Of a DNA stretch of 64,000 nt, positions 52,927 through 63,283 are shown piece after piece (within the stretch, counting starts at the first letter, position 1; each line of letters starts with the position of its first letter). Position numbers and translations under genes: made by a program. Source of the stretch: Bacteroidota bacterium (lineage in GTDB: Bacteria > Bacteroidota > Bacteroidia > Chitinophagales > Chitinophagaceae); contig JAIUNV010000001.1 of NCBI GenBank assembly GCA_020161435.1, positions 1 through 64,000 on the forward strand. The letters are read 5' to 3'. Under the pieces are notes generated by a model. The model was not told the DNA's origin. It saw only the letters and a program-made list of their open reading frames with translations, and made no database searches.

Positions 52927-54012
52927 ATGTCAGTAATAGAGCAAGAAATACAGCGCAACAACAACAAAGCCGTGTACCGTTGGCTCATGATAGGCCTCGG
53001 CATGACCATCATTCAAATTGCCTTGGGTGGCATTACCCGCCTCACGGGTAGCGGCCTCAGCATTACCGAATGGGATGTAGTAACCGGCAGCCTGCCGCCA
53101 CTCAACGAAGCGGCATGGTTGCAAGAGTTTGATAAGTACAAAGCCACGCCACAGTTTCGCTTGCTCAATACCGATTTTGATTTGAGTGATTTCAAATTCA
53201 TCTTTTTCTGGGAATGGTTTCACCGCTTGTGGGCCCGCCTCATTGGCGTAGTGTTTGCCGCAGGCTTTATTTACTTTTTGGTAAAAAAGCAATTTGAAAA
53301 AAACATCATTCGGCCATTGGTGATTTTGTTTGTGTTGGGTGCCCTGCAAGGCTTGGTGGGCTGGATAATGGTGGCCAGTGGCCTGGAGGGTGATGCCGTG
53401 TATGTAAAGCCCACCCGGCTGGCGTTGCATTTCATTTTTGCACTGGGCCTGCTGAGCTATGTGTATTGGTTTGCGCTGCAGCTGAGTGTGGATGAAAAAA
53501 AACGCACCAATTGCCCTGCGTTACAAAAAGCGGCTTTGTACATTATAGCTGTGCTTACCATACAGTTGATTTACGGAGCCCTCATGGCCGGGCACAAAGC
53601 AGCCACCGCCGCTGCTACCTGGCCCGATATCAATGGCTATTTATTAAAACCACCGGGCTTGTACAAAGCCGATCATGGCTGGCTCAATTTCATCGACAAT
53701 AAAATAATGGTACACTTTGTGCACCGCGGCCTTGCCTACCTGCTGCTGCTGCTGATTGTGTGGTTTTGGTGGAAAGCCAGCCGCCAGTATGGCTTGCTGC
53801 GCCGCCAATCGTGGTGGCCCATGGTACTTGTATTGGTGCAGGTGCTGCTCGGTATTTTTACCGTGCTCAGCAGCAAAGACATTGTGCCCAAAAGCTGGGG
53901 TACTTTTGAGTGGTTGGCTCAGCTGCACCAGCTCACCGGCATGCTCTTGCTGCTGGCAATGGTGCGGATGCTGTACCTTACCAGCGGCATACGCAAGGCA
54001 GCACATGCATAA
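52927..54012 (+). CDS. ctaA: Heme A synthase (COX15/CtaA)
   Basis: A 361-residue inner-membrane enzyme with eight predicted helices that oxidises heme O to heme A for aa3-type oxidases. The family signature GGITRLTGSGLSITEWDVVTGSLPP follows the first helix. Axial-ligand His residues are in EWFHRLWARLIG, RLALHFIFALG, VHFVHRGLAYL and LAQLHQLTGM. ATG 52927 fits homologues and the promoter. No oxidase genes are adjacent in the window. Confidence 0.95.
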   Translation: MSVIEQEIQRNNNKAVYRWLMIGLGMTIIQIALGGITRLTGSGLSITEWDVVTGSLPPLNEAAWLQEFDKYKATPQFRLLNTDFDLSDFKFIFFWEWFHRLWARLIGVVFAAGFIYFLVKKQFEKNIIRPLVILFVLGALQGLVGWIMVASGLEGDAVYVKPTRLALHFIFALGLLSYVYWFALQLSVDEKKRTNCPALQKAALYIIAVLTIQLIYGALMAGHKAATAAATWPDINGYLLKPPGLYKADHGWLNFIDNKIMVHFVHRGLAYLLLLLIVWFWWKASRQYGLLRRQSWWPMVLVLVQVLLGIFTVLSSKDIVPKSWGTFEWLAQLHQLTGMLLLLAMVRMLYLTSGIRKAAHA

Positions 54013-54046
54013 CGCTGGTTGTCTTTGTGTGTAAGGAAGTACAAAC

Positions 54047-56305
54047 ATGACAACTACAACCATACCCACCAGACACACCGCTAAAAAAAAGCTGAGACGC
54101 TATGCACTCGGTACCTGGTTTTCATTGCCGGTACAGTTGTTTTTGCTGCACTTCAAAAAGTATCAGGCACTGTTGTTGATCTGGTACATGTTGTTTGCCA
54201 CCGTGGGTGGTTCTTTCATGAATAAGTTTGGTGCCCACATGCTCTTTTTGTACCCGGAGTATTTGGGTAAGGTAAATGCGGTTGCTACTTTTTGGGTGGG
54301 TTGCGGCTTTGCTGTTTTCCTGATGTGCTGGAACATTACCACCTTTATTTTGCACAGCCGGGAGTTTAAATTTTTAGCGGCCACGGCACAGCCTTTTCTG
54401 AAGTATTGCATCAACAATGCCATACTGCCGCTGCTGTTTATTGTATTCTATTTGGTGCAGGCCATTGAGTTTACCCGTACACAAGAGTTGTTGACTACTG
54501 CTAATATTCTGGCCTTGTCGGGTGGGTTTTTAGCCGGTCTTATCTTGGTGTTACTGATTAGCTTTTTATACTTCTTTGGTGCGGATAAAACCATTTACAA
54601 ACGCCTGACGCCGCAAGCCAAAGAAACGCTGGCGGTAAAGAAACACCGCCTGCACAATTTTCGGCGGCGCAATAAGCAGCGCATTCGGGTAGACTGGTAT
54701 TTTTCGGCCACGTTGCGGTTGCGGCAGCCACGCAATGTGTCGCATTATGACGATGCTTTTCTCGAACGCATTTTCAGTCAGCATCACCTGGCCGCCATCT
54801 TTTCCATCATGCTGGTGTTTGCCTTGCTGGTAGTAGCTGGTTTTTTGCAAGACAATGCCTATTTGCAATTGCCAGCAGCCGGTAGCATCATGGTTTTCTT
54901 TGCCATCCTCATAGCCTTGGTGGGTGGGTTTTCTTATTTCATGGGCACTTGGTCGCTGCCTGTGTTGGGCCTGTTGTTTCTTGGTTTTAATTACCTGTAT
55001 CAGCAAAACATATTTGACCCCCGCAACAAAGCGTACGGCATTGCCTACAACGATACCACTCATGCCGCTTACAACGAGCAGGCATTGATGCAAGCCAGCG
55101 ATGCCAAACACATTTCCGGCGATTCTTTACAATACATACAGCTGCTCAACAACTGGAAACAACAACAAGGCACCGACAAACCCGTGATGATACTCATAGC
55201 CAGCAGTGGTGGCGGCATGAGGGCTGCAACCTTTACCTCGCAAGTATTGCAGCAGCTGGATAGTGCCAGCAGCGGCCGGTTGTTGCGCCAAACTTTTCTC
55301 ATGACGGGTGCTTCGGGTGGCATGCTCGGTGCTGCATGGATTCGGGAATTGTACCATCGGCGCCAGCAGAAAATACTCAGCGATAGTGCCGCTGCACAAC
55401 TGGTGCCGGCTGTGTGGCAAGACCTGCTCAATCCGTTGTTCTCTTCATTCGTTACACGAGATTTGATGGCGCCTGCACAATTCTTTTCGTATGCCGGGCA
55501 GCGTTACATCAAAGACCGTGGGTATGCTTTTGAGCAAAAGCTCAACAGCAACACCATGGGCTGGCTCGACAAACCCATGCTGGCGTACAAAACAGCAGAA
55601 GCCAGCGGCCAACTGCCCCACATGATTTTAAACGCCGTCATTACCCGTGATGGTCGCACCGTGTATTTTAGTAATCATCCGGTTCGGTTTTTTACCAAGC
55701 GGCAAATGCCCGGGCAGCAAGTTCATCCAGATGGTATCGATTTCCATTCTTTTTTTGATGCTCAACATGCCGATAGCTTGCGGTTTTTATCGGCCCTGCG
55801 TATGAATGCCACTTTCCCGTATGTGCTGCCGAATGTATGGATGCCTACTTCTCCTGTAATTGATGTAATGGATGCTGGCTTTAGAGACAATACCGGCTTG
55901 GAAACGGCTCTCAGATTTATGCAGTTTTTTCGACAGTGGCTGCAAGCCAACTGTAGCAAAGTGCTCATACTGCAAATACGGGATAAACCCGAAGGTGGTT
56001 GGGACATGCCCTATGAAAGCAACAACATGTTTGATCTGGTAACAAAGCCTGCCTTGCTTACTCAAAACAACCTGTTTCGCTTTCAGGAGTACGACCAGCT
56101 AAAACGACTGGAATTGTTGCAACAGCAACAACCCGGCCTTATTGAACGATGGCTGTTTGAATACACCCCGAACAACCAGCAAAGTGCGGCATCACTGAGC
56201 TTTCACCTCACCCGCAGCGAGCAGCAGGATATTGTGCTGAGCATTCAACACAATGAGCATTTGCAGCGGGTGCAACAAGCCATTCAAAGCATGCAATCAA
56301 ATTAA
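54047..56305 (+). CDS. Membrane-anchored patatin-like phospholipase
   Basis: A 752-residue protein in two parts. Residues 1-335 contain several membrane helices grouped in two blocks around a basic cytoplasmic loop (KKHRLHNFRRRNKQRIR). Residues 370-752 form a patatin-like hydrolase with oxyanion loop SSGGGMRAAT (about 381), nucleophile elbow GASGGMLG (about 420) and the catalytic Asp in DAGFRDNTG (about 608), where DG is replaced by DA. It probably releases fatty acids from membrane lipids. Its stop overlaps the convergent lipid-kinase gene by 4 bases. The substrate is unknown. Confidence 0.85.
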   Translation: MTTTTIPTRHTAKKKLRRYALGTWFSLPVQLFLLHFKKYQALLLIWYMLFATVGGSFMNKFGAHMLFLYPEYLGKVNAVATFWVGCGFAVFLMCWNITTFILHSREFKFLAATAQPFLKYCINNAILPLLFIVFYLVQAIEFTRTQELLTTANILALSGGFLAGLILVLLISFLYFFGADKTIYKRLTPQAKETLAVKKHRLHNFRRRNKQRIRVDWYFSATLRLRQPRNVSHYDDAFLERIFSQHHLAAIFSIMLVFALLVVAGFLQDNAYLQLPAAGSIMVFFAILIALVGGFSYFMGTWSLPVLGLLFLGFNYLYQQNIFDPRNKAYGIAYNDTTHAAYNEQALMQASDAKHISGDSLQYIQLLNNWKQQQGTDKPVMILIASSGGGMRAATFTSQVLQQLDSASSGRLLRQTFLMTGASGGMLGAAWIRELYHRRQQKILSDSAAAQLVPAVWQDLLNPLFSSFVTRDLMAPAQFFSYAGQRYIKDRGYAFEQKLNSNTMGWLDKPMLAYKTAEASGQLPHMILNAVITRDGRTVYFSNHPVRFFTKRQMPGQQVHPDGIDFHSFFDAQHADSLRFLSALRMNATFPYVLPNVWMPTSPVIDVMDAGFRDNTGLETALRFMQFFRQWLQANCSKVLILQIRDKPEGGWDMPYESNNMFDLVTKPALLTQNNLFRFQEYDQLKRLELLQQQQPGLIERWLFEYTPNNQQSAASLSFHLTRSEQQDIVLSIQHNEHLQRVQQAIQSMQSN

Positions 56306-57201
56306 GGCACCAGCAAATTGATGCTGCCTTGCTGCATGGTAAAGTCAAGCGATTCTTCAGTTTGCACAGGATCGCCATCAATGTGCAGTGGTGCCAGTTG
56401 CAGGTTGCGAACCTGTATGCTTTTGGCCTGATAATACAGCACATGATTTTTGCCAATGGTTTCTGCCAGTGAACGCAGTTTGTTGTTGCCTCTTATCTGG
56501 CGCATCAATGCAAAAGGCAAACCCGCCTTGGGCATTTTTTGTACAATCACAATATCGAGCAAGCCATCGCTGATGCTGGCCAGTGGGGCAATGGTTACGT
56601 TGTTGCCAAACTGATTGCTGTTGGCCACACTGATAAAAAAGGCATCGGTAAAAAAGCAGAAATTTTCGATACACACTTCAAACTGATACGGATGGGCTTT
56701 GAAAAACTCCACCAATGTTTGTGTGGTATAGGTCATTAACCCACGCCGGCTGCTATGCGAAAATCGTTCGGCTACGGCCGCATCAAAACCAATGCCCGAC
56801 AGCATGCAGGCAAAATGCCGGTTCACATTAAAACTGTCTGTTTTGGCAACTTTACCGGCTCGTATCACTTCGTAAGCCTGCCTCGGCTTTAGTGGAAGTG
56901 CAGCAGTTCTACCCAAACCATTGCCGCTACCTACCGGAATAATGCCAAGGTTCATGCGGGTGTTGCGCACTGCAGCAGCTACCATGTTCACAGTACCATC
57001 GCCACCACAAGCTATTACATCGGTAGCATCAAATTCTTCGGCAAAATGTTGCAGTGAGTAGGCGTTGGTGTTTGGTGAGGTATGAAAAATGTGATGTTCA
57101 ATTCCATCGGCATCGGCTTGTTGTCGTAAAAAAGTTTCCAGCCCGTCTTTTGATCGGGTACCGGCCTTCGGATTAATCACAAAAAAATATCTACGTATCA
57201 T
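56302..57201 (-). CDS. Diacylglycerol-kinase-family lipid kinase (DagK/YegS-like)
   Basis: A 299-residue soluble lipid kinase. NPKAG (residues 10-14) and GGDGTVNMV (66-74) form the nucleotide site. GSGNGLGRTAALPL and the later SISDGLLDIVIV block, followed by HIDGDPV near the C-terminus, complete the family pattern. It phosphorylates diacylglycerol or a related lipid at the membrane surface. The frame extends to 57249, but ATG 57201 starts directly before the first strand (RRYFFVINPKAG). The patatin-like lipase gene ends convergently on it, and the PAP2 phosphatase elsewhere in the window catalyses the reverse type of reaction. Confidence 0.92.
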   Translation of the reverse strand: MIRRYFFVINPKAGTRSKDGLETFLRQQADADGIEHHIFHTSPNTNAYSLQHFAEEFDATDVIACGGDGTVNMVAAAVRNTRMNLGIIPVGSGNGLGRTAALPLKPRQAYEVIRAGKVAKTDSFNVNRHFACMLSGIGFDAAVAERFSHSSRRGLMTYTTQTLVEFFKAHPYQFEVCIENFCFFTDAFFISVANSNQFGNNVTIAPLASISDGLLDIVIVQKMPKAGLPFALMRQIRGNNKLRSLAETIGKNHVLYYQAKSIQVRNLQLAPLHIDGDPVQTEESLDFTMQQGSINLLVP

Positions 57202-57339
57202 ACCTGCTCCACTATTATTTACGAAGGGTTTAAAGGTAAGCCTGTGCATACAGCTGAAATGACAAAATCATGTCAATTTTCACCAGACCGTACCGTTCAG
57301 AGTGCTGCAATACGGTTGTACCTTGCAACTCCATAGCAC

Positions 57340-60069
57340 ATGAAAAATACATTTATCAAAGGGTTTAAAATTATTGGCATCAGTGTAGCCGCACTGCTCC
57401 TGCTCATGTTTTTATTGCCCATGCTTTTCCCTGAAAAAGTAGCCACACAAATCAAGAGCTGGGCCAATCAAAGCATTGAAGGTGAACTCAACTTTTCGAA
57501 AGTGCGGTTGTCTTTTTTCCGGCATTTTCCCAACCTTACACTAAGCTTGTATGATTACTCACTTACGGGTAGTGCTCCCTTTGCCAAAGACACATTGGCT
57601 GCAGGTAAAGAGCTGGCCATGGGCATCAATCTGTTTTCGTTGTTTAAAGAGTCGATTGAAGTCAACAAGTTTTATGTAGATGCTTCGAGGTTCAATATTT
57701 TGGTTGACAAAGAAGGCAACGCCAATTATAACATTTACAAAAGCGATACCACTGCTGCCGTCAATACCGGCGACAGCGCTTCGGCACACCTCAATATTGA
57801 AGGCATTGTAATCAGCAACAGTAGCCTGCGCTACAACGATCAGTCATTGCCCATGTTGCTTCAAATGGATGGCCTCAACTATGAAGGCAAGGGCGACCTT
57901 AACTACAGCCAGTTTGATTTGGAATCTGAATTGCAGGCAGATAGTGTGGATTTTATATACGACGGCACACCGTATATACAACGCAAGCAGCTACGGGCAG
58001 AACTCATTACCGGCATCAATACCTCATCGCTGAGTTTCCGTTTTGCCAAAAACGATATTCTCATCAACAAACTGCCGGTCGATTTTTCGGGTAGCTTAAC
58101 CATTGTAGATGATGGCTACGATATTGACATGCATGTGATATCGGGCACTACCGATTTTGGCAACATCTTTTCTGCCTTGCCGCCGGAGTATAACGAATGG
58201 TTTGCCAGCACTACATTCAAAGGCCGCTCACAAATCAAACTGGATTTAGAAGGCAAATACCGGGCAGCGCAACACCTGGCACCCAACCTGCACATGCACA
58301 TGTGGGTGAATGACGGACTGATACAACACAAAGCAGCACCTGCCCCGCTAGAACATTTTTATACCGGCATCGATTTCAGCATGCCCTCGCTGAATGCAGA
58401 CAGCATGGAGCTGCGTATCGACTCGTTGAAATTTTTGCTGAAAGGAAGCCCTACTTTTTTCACCCTCAGCAGCAAGGGCGTTCATAAGCCCATGGTGAAG
58501 GGGAAGCTCAACAGCCAACTGGATTTGTCGTTGCTGGATCAGGCATTGGGCCTTAGTAATATGGAATTAAAAGGGCTGCTGAATATGCGGGCCAATATCA
58601 ATGGCCGTTTTGATGGCGACAATCAACTGTTTCCACCCACCAATGCCAGCATTACGCTCCGCAATGGTTTTGTACAAACCAGCTACTACCCACAGCCCGT
58701 TTCTAATTTGGATTTAGATGTTGCGATTAATGGACAAAGCGGCACCTACAACGATTTACACATTCAACTGAAACCGGTTTCTTTTCAGTTTGAACAGCAG
58801 CCTTTTTCACTCACTGCAGATTTACGCAACCTCAACAATGTAGCCTATAATATTGCAGCCAAAGGAACGCTTAACCTCGGCAGGTTGTATCAGGTATTTG
58901 CTATTCCCGACTATGGTTTTAAGGGCATGCTGAAAGCTGATCTTGCGTTGCAAGGCACACAAGCAGATTTGATGGAAGGCCGCTATCAGGCACTTAACAA
59001 CAAGGGCACATTGGAAGCCATCAACTGGCAATTGCGCAGCCGCGATTACCCCTATCCGTTTGAAGTACCAACCGCATCACTTCGTTTCGATAGAGAAAAA
59101 GCCTGGCTCAGCAATACACAAATACAATACCGTGGCAACAGTATGATGCTCACGGGATATGCCAGCAATTTTATTGGTTACTATTTGCAGGGTAGTCCGC
59201 TTACCGGCAAGCTGAGTGTACGCAGTAAGAAATTGGTGGTTGATGATTTTATGGAGCTGATGCCAGCCGACAGCAGTGCTGCAGCAGATAGCACCACAGC
59301 CAGCACGGGTGTAGTTTTGTTGCCCCGCAACCTGCAGCTTAGCTTCGACGCTGTGGTAGATGAAATTGTGTACGGCCAATCTACCATCCGCAACTTTGGC
59401 GGGCAATTGCAACTGCAGCAAGGCAAGCTCGATATGCGGCAAACCCGCTTTAGCATTGCCGGTGCCAATGTGCAAATGGAAGGCAACTACTCACCGCAGC
59501 ACACTAAAAGCGCCTTGTTTGCTGTCAAGCTTAAAGCCGATTCTTTTGATGTAAAAAAAGCTTACGACGAAATACCACTCTTTCGGGAAATGGCCAGTGC
59601 GGCGCAGGGTGTGCAGGGCCAGGTATCTCTCGATTATGCACTCGATGGCCGTTTAAACGAAACCATGTACCCGGTGATGCCGAGCCTCAAAGGCAGTGGC
59701 TACCTCAAGCTGGAAAATGTGAAAGTAAAAGGCCAAAAGATATTGGGTGCCATCAGCAAAAAAACGGGTAAGGATAGTTTGAGTCAGGGTAATATCAAAG
59801 CAGTGGTCATCAAGAGCAGCATTGCCAACAACATCATGACCATCGAACGCACCAAAATGAAAGTGTTTGGCTTTCGGCCACGCTTCGAAGGACAGGTGTC
59901 GCTAGATGGCCGCATGAACCTGAAGTTTCGATTGGGCCTGCCACCTTTCGGCATCATTGGTATACCCATGACCATTACCGGCACCAACGACAAGCCTGTG
60001 GTAAAACTGCGCCGTGGCAAAGAGGCCGATGAACTGGAAGAAGAGTTGGATGAAGAAGAAATAGAATAA
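57340..60069 (+). CDS. AsmA-family protein
   Basis: A 909-residue protein with one N-terminal membrane helix (IIGISVAALLLLMFLLPMLF, about residues 11-30) and a very long periplasmic beta-rich body. This is the layout of AsmA/TamB-like bridge proteins thought to move lipids between membranes. The first block (GELNFSKVRLSFFRHFPNLTLSLYDYSLTG) and the C-terminal block (RMNLKFRLGLPPFGIIGIPMTITG) match the Bacteroidota AsmA group. It ends in an acidic tail (ELEEELDEEEIE). It is divergent from the lipid kinase. Confidence 0.88.
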   Translation: MKNTFIKGFKIIGISVAALLLLMFLLPMLFPEKVATQIKSWANQSIEGELNFSKVRLSFFRHFPNLTLSLYDYSLTGSAPFAKDTLAAGKELAMGINLFSLFKESIEVNKFYVDASRFNILVDKEGNANYNIYKSDTTAAVNTGDSASAHLNIEGIVISNSSLRYNDQSLPMLLQMDGLNYEGKGDLNYSQFDLESELQADSVDFIYDGTPYIQRKQLRAELITGINTSSLSFRFAKNDILINKLPVDFSGSLTIVDDGYDIDMHVISGTTDFGNIFSALPPEYNEWFASTTFKGRSQIKLDLEGKYRAAQHLAPNLHMHMWVNDGLIQHKAAPAPLEHFYTGIDFSMPSLNADSMELRIDSLKFLLKGSPTFFTLSSKGVHKPMVKGKLNSQLDLSLLDQALGLSNMELKGLLNMRANINGRFDGDNQLFPPTNASITLRNGFVQTSYYPQPVSNLDLDVAINGQSGTYNDLHIQLKPVSFQFEQQPFSLTADLRNLNNVAYNIAAKGTLNLGRLYQVFAIPDYGFKGMLKADLALQGTQADLMEGRYQALNNKGTLEAINWQLRSRDYPYPFEVPTASLRFDREKAWLSNTQIQYRGNSMMLTGYASNFIGYYLQGSPLTGKLSVRSKKLVVDDFMELMPADSSAAADSTTASTGVVLLPRNLQLSFDAVVDEIVYGQSTIRNFGGQLQLQQGKLDMRQTRFSIAGANVQMEGNYSPQHTKSALFAVKLKADSFDVKKAYDEIPLFREMASAAQGVQGQVSLDYALDGRLNETMYPVMPSLKGSGYLKLENVKVKGQKILGAISKKTGKDSLSQGNIKAVVIKSSIANNIMTIERTKMKVFGFRPRFEGQVSLDGRMNLKFRLGLPPFGIIGIPMTITGTNDKPVVKLRRGKEADELEEELDEEEIE

Positions 60070-60092
60070 CGTGTGCTGATTTGTGTTCTAAT

Positions 60093-60125
60093 AAAAAAGC
60101 CGCTTCGATGATGAAGCGGCTTTTT
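60093..60125. terminator. Bidirectional terminator between asmA-like gene and metH
   Basis: AAAAAAGCCGCTTC pairs with GAAGCGGCTTTTT around GATGAT. It sits between convergent genes; the metH stop overlaps its edge. Confidence 0.88.
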
Positions 60126-60126
60126 A

Positions 60127-62793
60127 TTATTCCAGCACTGGACGAAGCCATTTTTCTGCGTACTCAATCGGTTCACCTTTTCGTTTGGCATAGTCTTCCA
60201 GTTGGTCGCGTTGTATTTTGCCAATGCCGAAGTACTGGCTTTGCGGATGGCTGAAATACCAACCACACACCGATGATGCCGGATACATCGCCATGCTTTC
60301 GGTGAGGGTAATGCCCGTGGCTTCTCCTGCATTGAGCAATGCAAACAGCTTGTATTTTTCTGTATGATCGGGGCAGGCCGGATAGCCTGGCGCAGGGCGA
60401 ATACCCACGTACTCTTCTTTAATCAATTCCTCATTGCTCAGGCTTTCTTGCTGCTGGTAGCCCCAGTATTCTTTCCTTACTTTTTCGTGCAGGTATTCAG
60501 CAAATGCTTCTGCCAAACGGTCGGCCAGTGCCTGCAGCATAATCTTGTTGTAATCGTCGTGTTCGGCTTCAAATTTTTTGATCCATTGTTCAAGGCCATG
60601 AATGGTTACTGCGAAAGCACCGATATGATCTCCGGGTTCTTGAGAAATATAATCCGCCAATGAAAAGTTTGGCTGGCCTGCTGCTTTTTGTGCCTGTTGG
60701 CGCAGGAAGTTGAGCTTGGTGGTTTGATTGTTGTGCTGCAGCAACACATCATCGCCTTCGTTGATAGCCGGCCAAAAACCAACCACTCCTTTAGGTGTGA
60801 GCCATTGTTCTGCTGCTACTTTATCTAGCAATGCATTGGCATCGTTGTACAACTTGGTGGCTTCAGTACCCACTACTTTATCCGTCAGTATTTCGGGGAA
60901 GTTACCATGCATTTCCCAAGCTATGAAAAACGGTTTCCAATCGATGTACGGACGAAGTGTTTCAACCGTGATATCTGTAATTGTTTTAGTGCCAGTAAAT
61001 GCTGGAGTAGGTGGTGTGTAGCCTTCCCAGTTGATGGCCACTTTGTTTTGCTGCGCTGCAGCCAGTGGCAAATAATTCTTCACCACTTTTTTGGCATGAA
61101 AGCTCTCAGCGAGTTTATCATATTCATTGCGCAGGGTATTCAAAAATCCAGATTTGGTATCGTTGTTGAGCAGGCTGCCCGCAACGGTTACACTGCGGCT
61201 GGCATCCAACACATGAATTACACCATTGTCGTACTGCGGGGCAATTTTTACAGCAGTGTGCATGCGGCTGGTGGTAGCGCCACCAATGAGCAGCGGCTGC
61301 TTCATTCCCCGGCGTTTCATTTCGTGGGCTACGTGTACCATTTCATCCAGCGATGGCGTAATCAACCCCGACAAGCCAATGATATCGGCACCCACTTTTT
61401 GTGCTTCATCCAATATTTTATCGGTAGGCACCATCACACCCAAATCAACAATGCGATAACCGTTACATGCCAGTACTACACCTACTATGTTTTTACCGAT
61501 GTCGTGCACATCCCCTTTTACAGTAGCCAACAAAATGGTGGCCACCGCAGAAGTATCGGCGTTGTCTGCTTTTTCTGCTTCAATAAAAGGCGTGAGGTAG
61601 GCCACGCTTTTCTTCATCACACGGGCACTCTTTACCACCTGTGGCAAAAACATTTTGCCAGCCCCAAACAAGTCGCCTACCACATTCATGCCATCCATCA
61701 GCGGGCCTTCAATTACATCCAGCGGACGGGGCAGCAGTTGGCGGGCTTCTTCTGTATCCGCATCCACATAATCGGTGATGCCGTTTACGAGTGCATGCTT
61801 CAATCTTTCGGCCACAGGAGCCAGGCGCCAGGTTTCATCTTTCTTTACTTCCTTGCCTTTTGCTTTTACTGTTTCGGCAAAAGCAATAAGTTTTTCGGTG
61901 GCTTCGTTGTTGTCGTTGTTGCGGTTCAGGATGACATCTTCGCATAAATCTCTGAGCGTTGGTTCTATTTCATCGTACACCACCAGCTGGCCGGCGTTTA
62001 CAATGCCCATATCCATGCCGGCTTTAATGGCATGATACAAGAACACACTGTGCATCGCTTCACGAACGTGATCGTTGCCACGGAAAGAAAACGACAGGTT
62101 GCTCACACCACCACTTACTTTGGTCAAAGGCATCAACTGTTTGATGCGGCGGGTAGCATTGATGAAATCAACCCCATAGTTGTTGTGCTCTTCGAGGCCG
62201 GTGGCTACGGCAAAAATGTTGGGGTCGAAAATGATGTCCTGCGGATCGAAGCCCACTTGCTCAGTGAGAATTTTATACGCCCGGTGGCAGATTTCCACTT
62301 TGCGGTCTTCGGTATCAGCCTGGCCCACTTCGTCGAATGCCATTACAATCACCGCAGCGCCATAGTCGCGGCAGATGTATGCCTGCTCTATGAACTTGGC
62401 TTCGCCTTCCTTCATCGAAATAGAGTTGACGATGCACTTGCCTTGTACGCATTTCAAACCCGCTTCAATAATCTCAAACTTAGAAGAATCGATCATGACG
62501 GGAATGCGGGCTATGTCGGGTTCGCTTTGCAACAGGTTGAGGAAAGTAACCATGGCCTGTACCCCATCGAGCAGGGCATCGTCCATGTTTACGTCGATGA
62601 TTTGGGCACCGTTTTCTACCTGCTGGCGGGCTACGCTCAGGGCTTCTTCGTATTTGTTTTCCCGTATGAGACGGGCAAACATTTTGGAACCCGTTACATT
62701 GGTTCTTTCACCAACGTTTACAAAGTTCGTTTCGGGCCGAACCACCAAAGGTTCGAGGCCGGCTAAGCGGAGGTATGGTTTGATGACAGTCAT
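60127..62793 (-). CDS. metH: Methionine synthase, folate/cobalamin/activation part (split MetH)
   Basis: An 888-residue protein containing three of the four MetH modules. The methyltetrahydrofolate-binding barrel comes first ([21 protein letters not shown], residue 20 onward). The cobalamin-binding module has [11 protein letters not shown] (DxHxxG, about residue 430) and the S-adenosylmethionine activation domain has [15 protein letters not shown] (about 797). It takes a methyl group from methyl-folate to cobalamin and on to homocysteine, but the homocysteine-binding barrel is a separate protein upstream (63284-64000). Two-piece MetH is known in Bacteroidota. The two genes are 490 bases apart, with the GxxExxY cassette between them. 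Confidence 0.95.
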   Translation of the reverse strand: MTVIKPYLRLAGLEPLVVRPETNFVNVGERTNVTGSKMFARLIRENKYEEALSVARQQVENGAQIIDVNMDDALLDGVQAMVTFLNLLQSEPDIARIPVMIDSSKFEIIEAGLKCVQGKCIVNSISMKEGEAKFIEQAYICRDYGAAVIVMAFDEVGQADTEDRKVEICHRAYKILTEQVGFDPQDIIFDPNIFAVATGLEEHNNYGVDFINATRRIKQLMPLTKVSGGVSNLSFSFRGNDHVREAMHSVFLYHAIKAGMDMGIVNAGQLVVYDEIEPTLRDLCEDVILNRNNDNNEATEKLIAFAETVKAKGKEVKKDETWRLAPVAERLKHALVNGITDYVDADTEEARQLLPRPLDVIEGPLMDGMNVVGDLFGAGKMFLPQVVKSARVMKKSVAYLTPFIEAEKADNADTSAVATILLATVKGDVHDIGKNIVGVVLACNGYRIVDLGVMVPTDKILDEAQKVGADIIGLSGLITPSLDEMVHVAHEMKRRGMKQPLLIGGATTSRMHTAVKIAPQYDNGVIHVLDASRSVTVAGSLLNNDTKSGFLNTLRNEYDKLAESFHAKKVVKNYLPLAAAQQNKVAINWEGYTPPTPAFTGTKTITDITVETLRPYIDWKPFFIAWEMHGNFPEILTDKVVGTEATKLYNDANALLDKVAAEQWLTPKGVVGFWPAINEGDDVLLQHNNQTTKLNFLRQQAQKAAGQPNFSLADYISQEPGDHIGAFAVTIHGLEQWIKKFEAEHDDYNKIMLQALADRLAEAFAEYLHEKVRKEYWGYQQQESLSNEELIKEEYVGIRPAPGYPACPDHTEKYKLFALLNAGEATGITLTESMAMYPASSVCGWYFSHPQSQYFGIGKIQRDQLEDYAKRKGEPIEYAEKWLRPVLE

Positions 62794-62800
62794 GTTTTTT

Positions 62801-62830
62801 ACCACAGAGGAATCAGAGGTTGGCACAGAG
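62801..62830 (+). repeat. Left inverted repeat of the GxxExxY cassette
   Basis: A 30-base sequence that begins ACCACAGAGG and ends GCACAGAG, located 7 bases upstream of the metH part-2 ATG (on the opposite strand). It matches the right copy at 63268-63239 in 25 of 30 positions, in inverted orientation. Confidence 0.75.
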
Positions 62831-62846
62831 TTGCGCAGAGCAAATC

Positions 62847-63221
62847 TTAATACACAATTCGTTTGATTCCATCTTTTAAATGTTTACAATGAAAGTTGAG
62901 CAGGAGACCAACCTTACAACCAGAAAGTTTCAGGTAAGTGATGACTTGCGCAACATGAACATCCGTTAATGCTTCTACAGCTTTTGTTTCTATTACAACT
63001 TTGTTTTCAACCAAAAGATCTAGTCTGTATCCTACATCCAGTTTCACAGATTCATACATCAGCGGTAGTCCTTTTTCCTTTTCAGTATAAAGACCTGCTT
63101 TGTTTAACTCGTAATACAAGCACTCTTTATAACTTGATTCCAACAAACCTGGCCCTAATGCTGTGTGTACTTTAAATGCACAACCCAATATTTCTTCTGT
63201 TAGCTGATTGATGAATTCCAT
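62847..63221 (-). CDS. GxxExxY protein (predicted PD-(D/E)XK fold)
   Basis: A 124-residue member of the GxxExxY family. The naming motif is [13 protein letters not shown] (Gly-x-x-Glu-x-x-Tyr, about residues 24-30). It is followed by the nuclease-fold core [21 protein letters not shown], where Asp in RLDLL and Glu-x-Lys in IETKA are the expected metal-site residues, then [22 protein letters not shown]. The fold suggests a nuclease, but no activity is established for the family. The gene is enclosed by inverted repeats and splits the two metH genes, pointing to mobility. Confidence 0.9.
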   Translation of the reverse strand: MEFINQLTEEILGCAFKVHTALGPGLLESSYKECLYYELNKAGLYTEKEKGLPLMYESVKLDVGYRLDLLVENKVVIETKAVEALTDVHVAQVITYLKLSGCKVGLLLNFHCKHLKDGIKRIVY

Positions 63222-63238
63222 GTAAATACTTTGTGTGA

Positions 63239-63268
63239 CTCTGTGTGAACCTCAGTTGCCTCTGTGGT
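63239..63268 (-). repeat. Right inverted repeat of the GxxExxY cassette
   Basis: Read on the minus strand it begins ACCACAGAGG and ends ACACAGAG. It is the mirror copy of 62801-62830. The distance between outer ends is 468 bases. Confidence 0.75.
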
Positions 63269-63283
63269 TAAATGTCTTTATGG

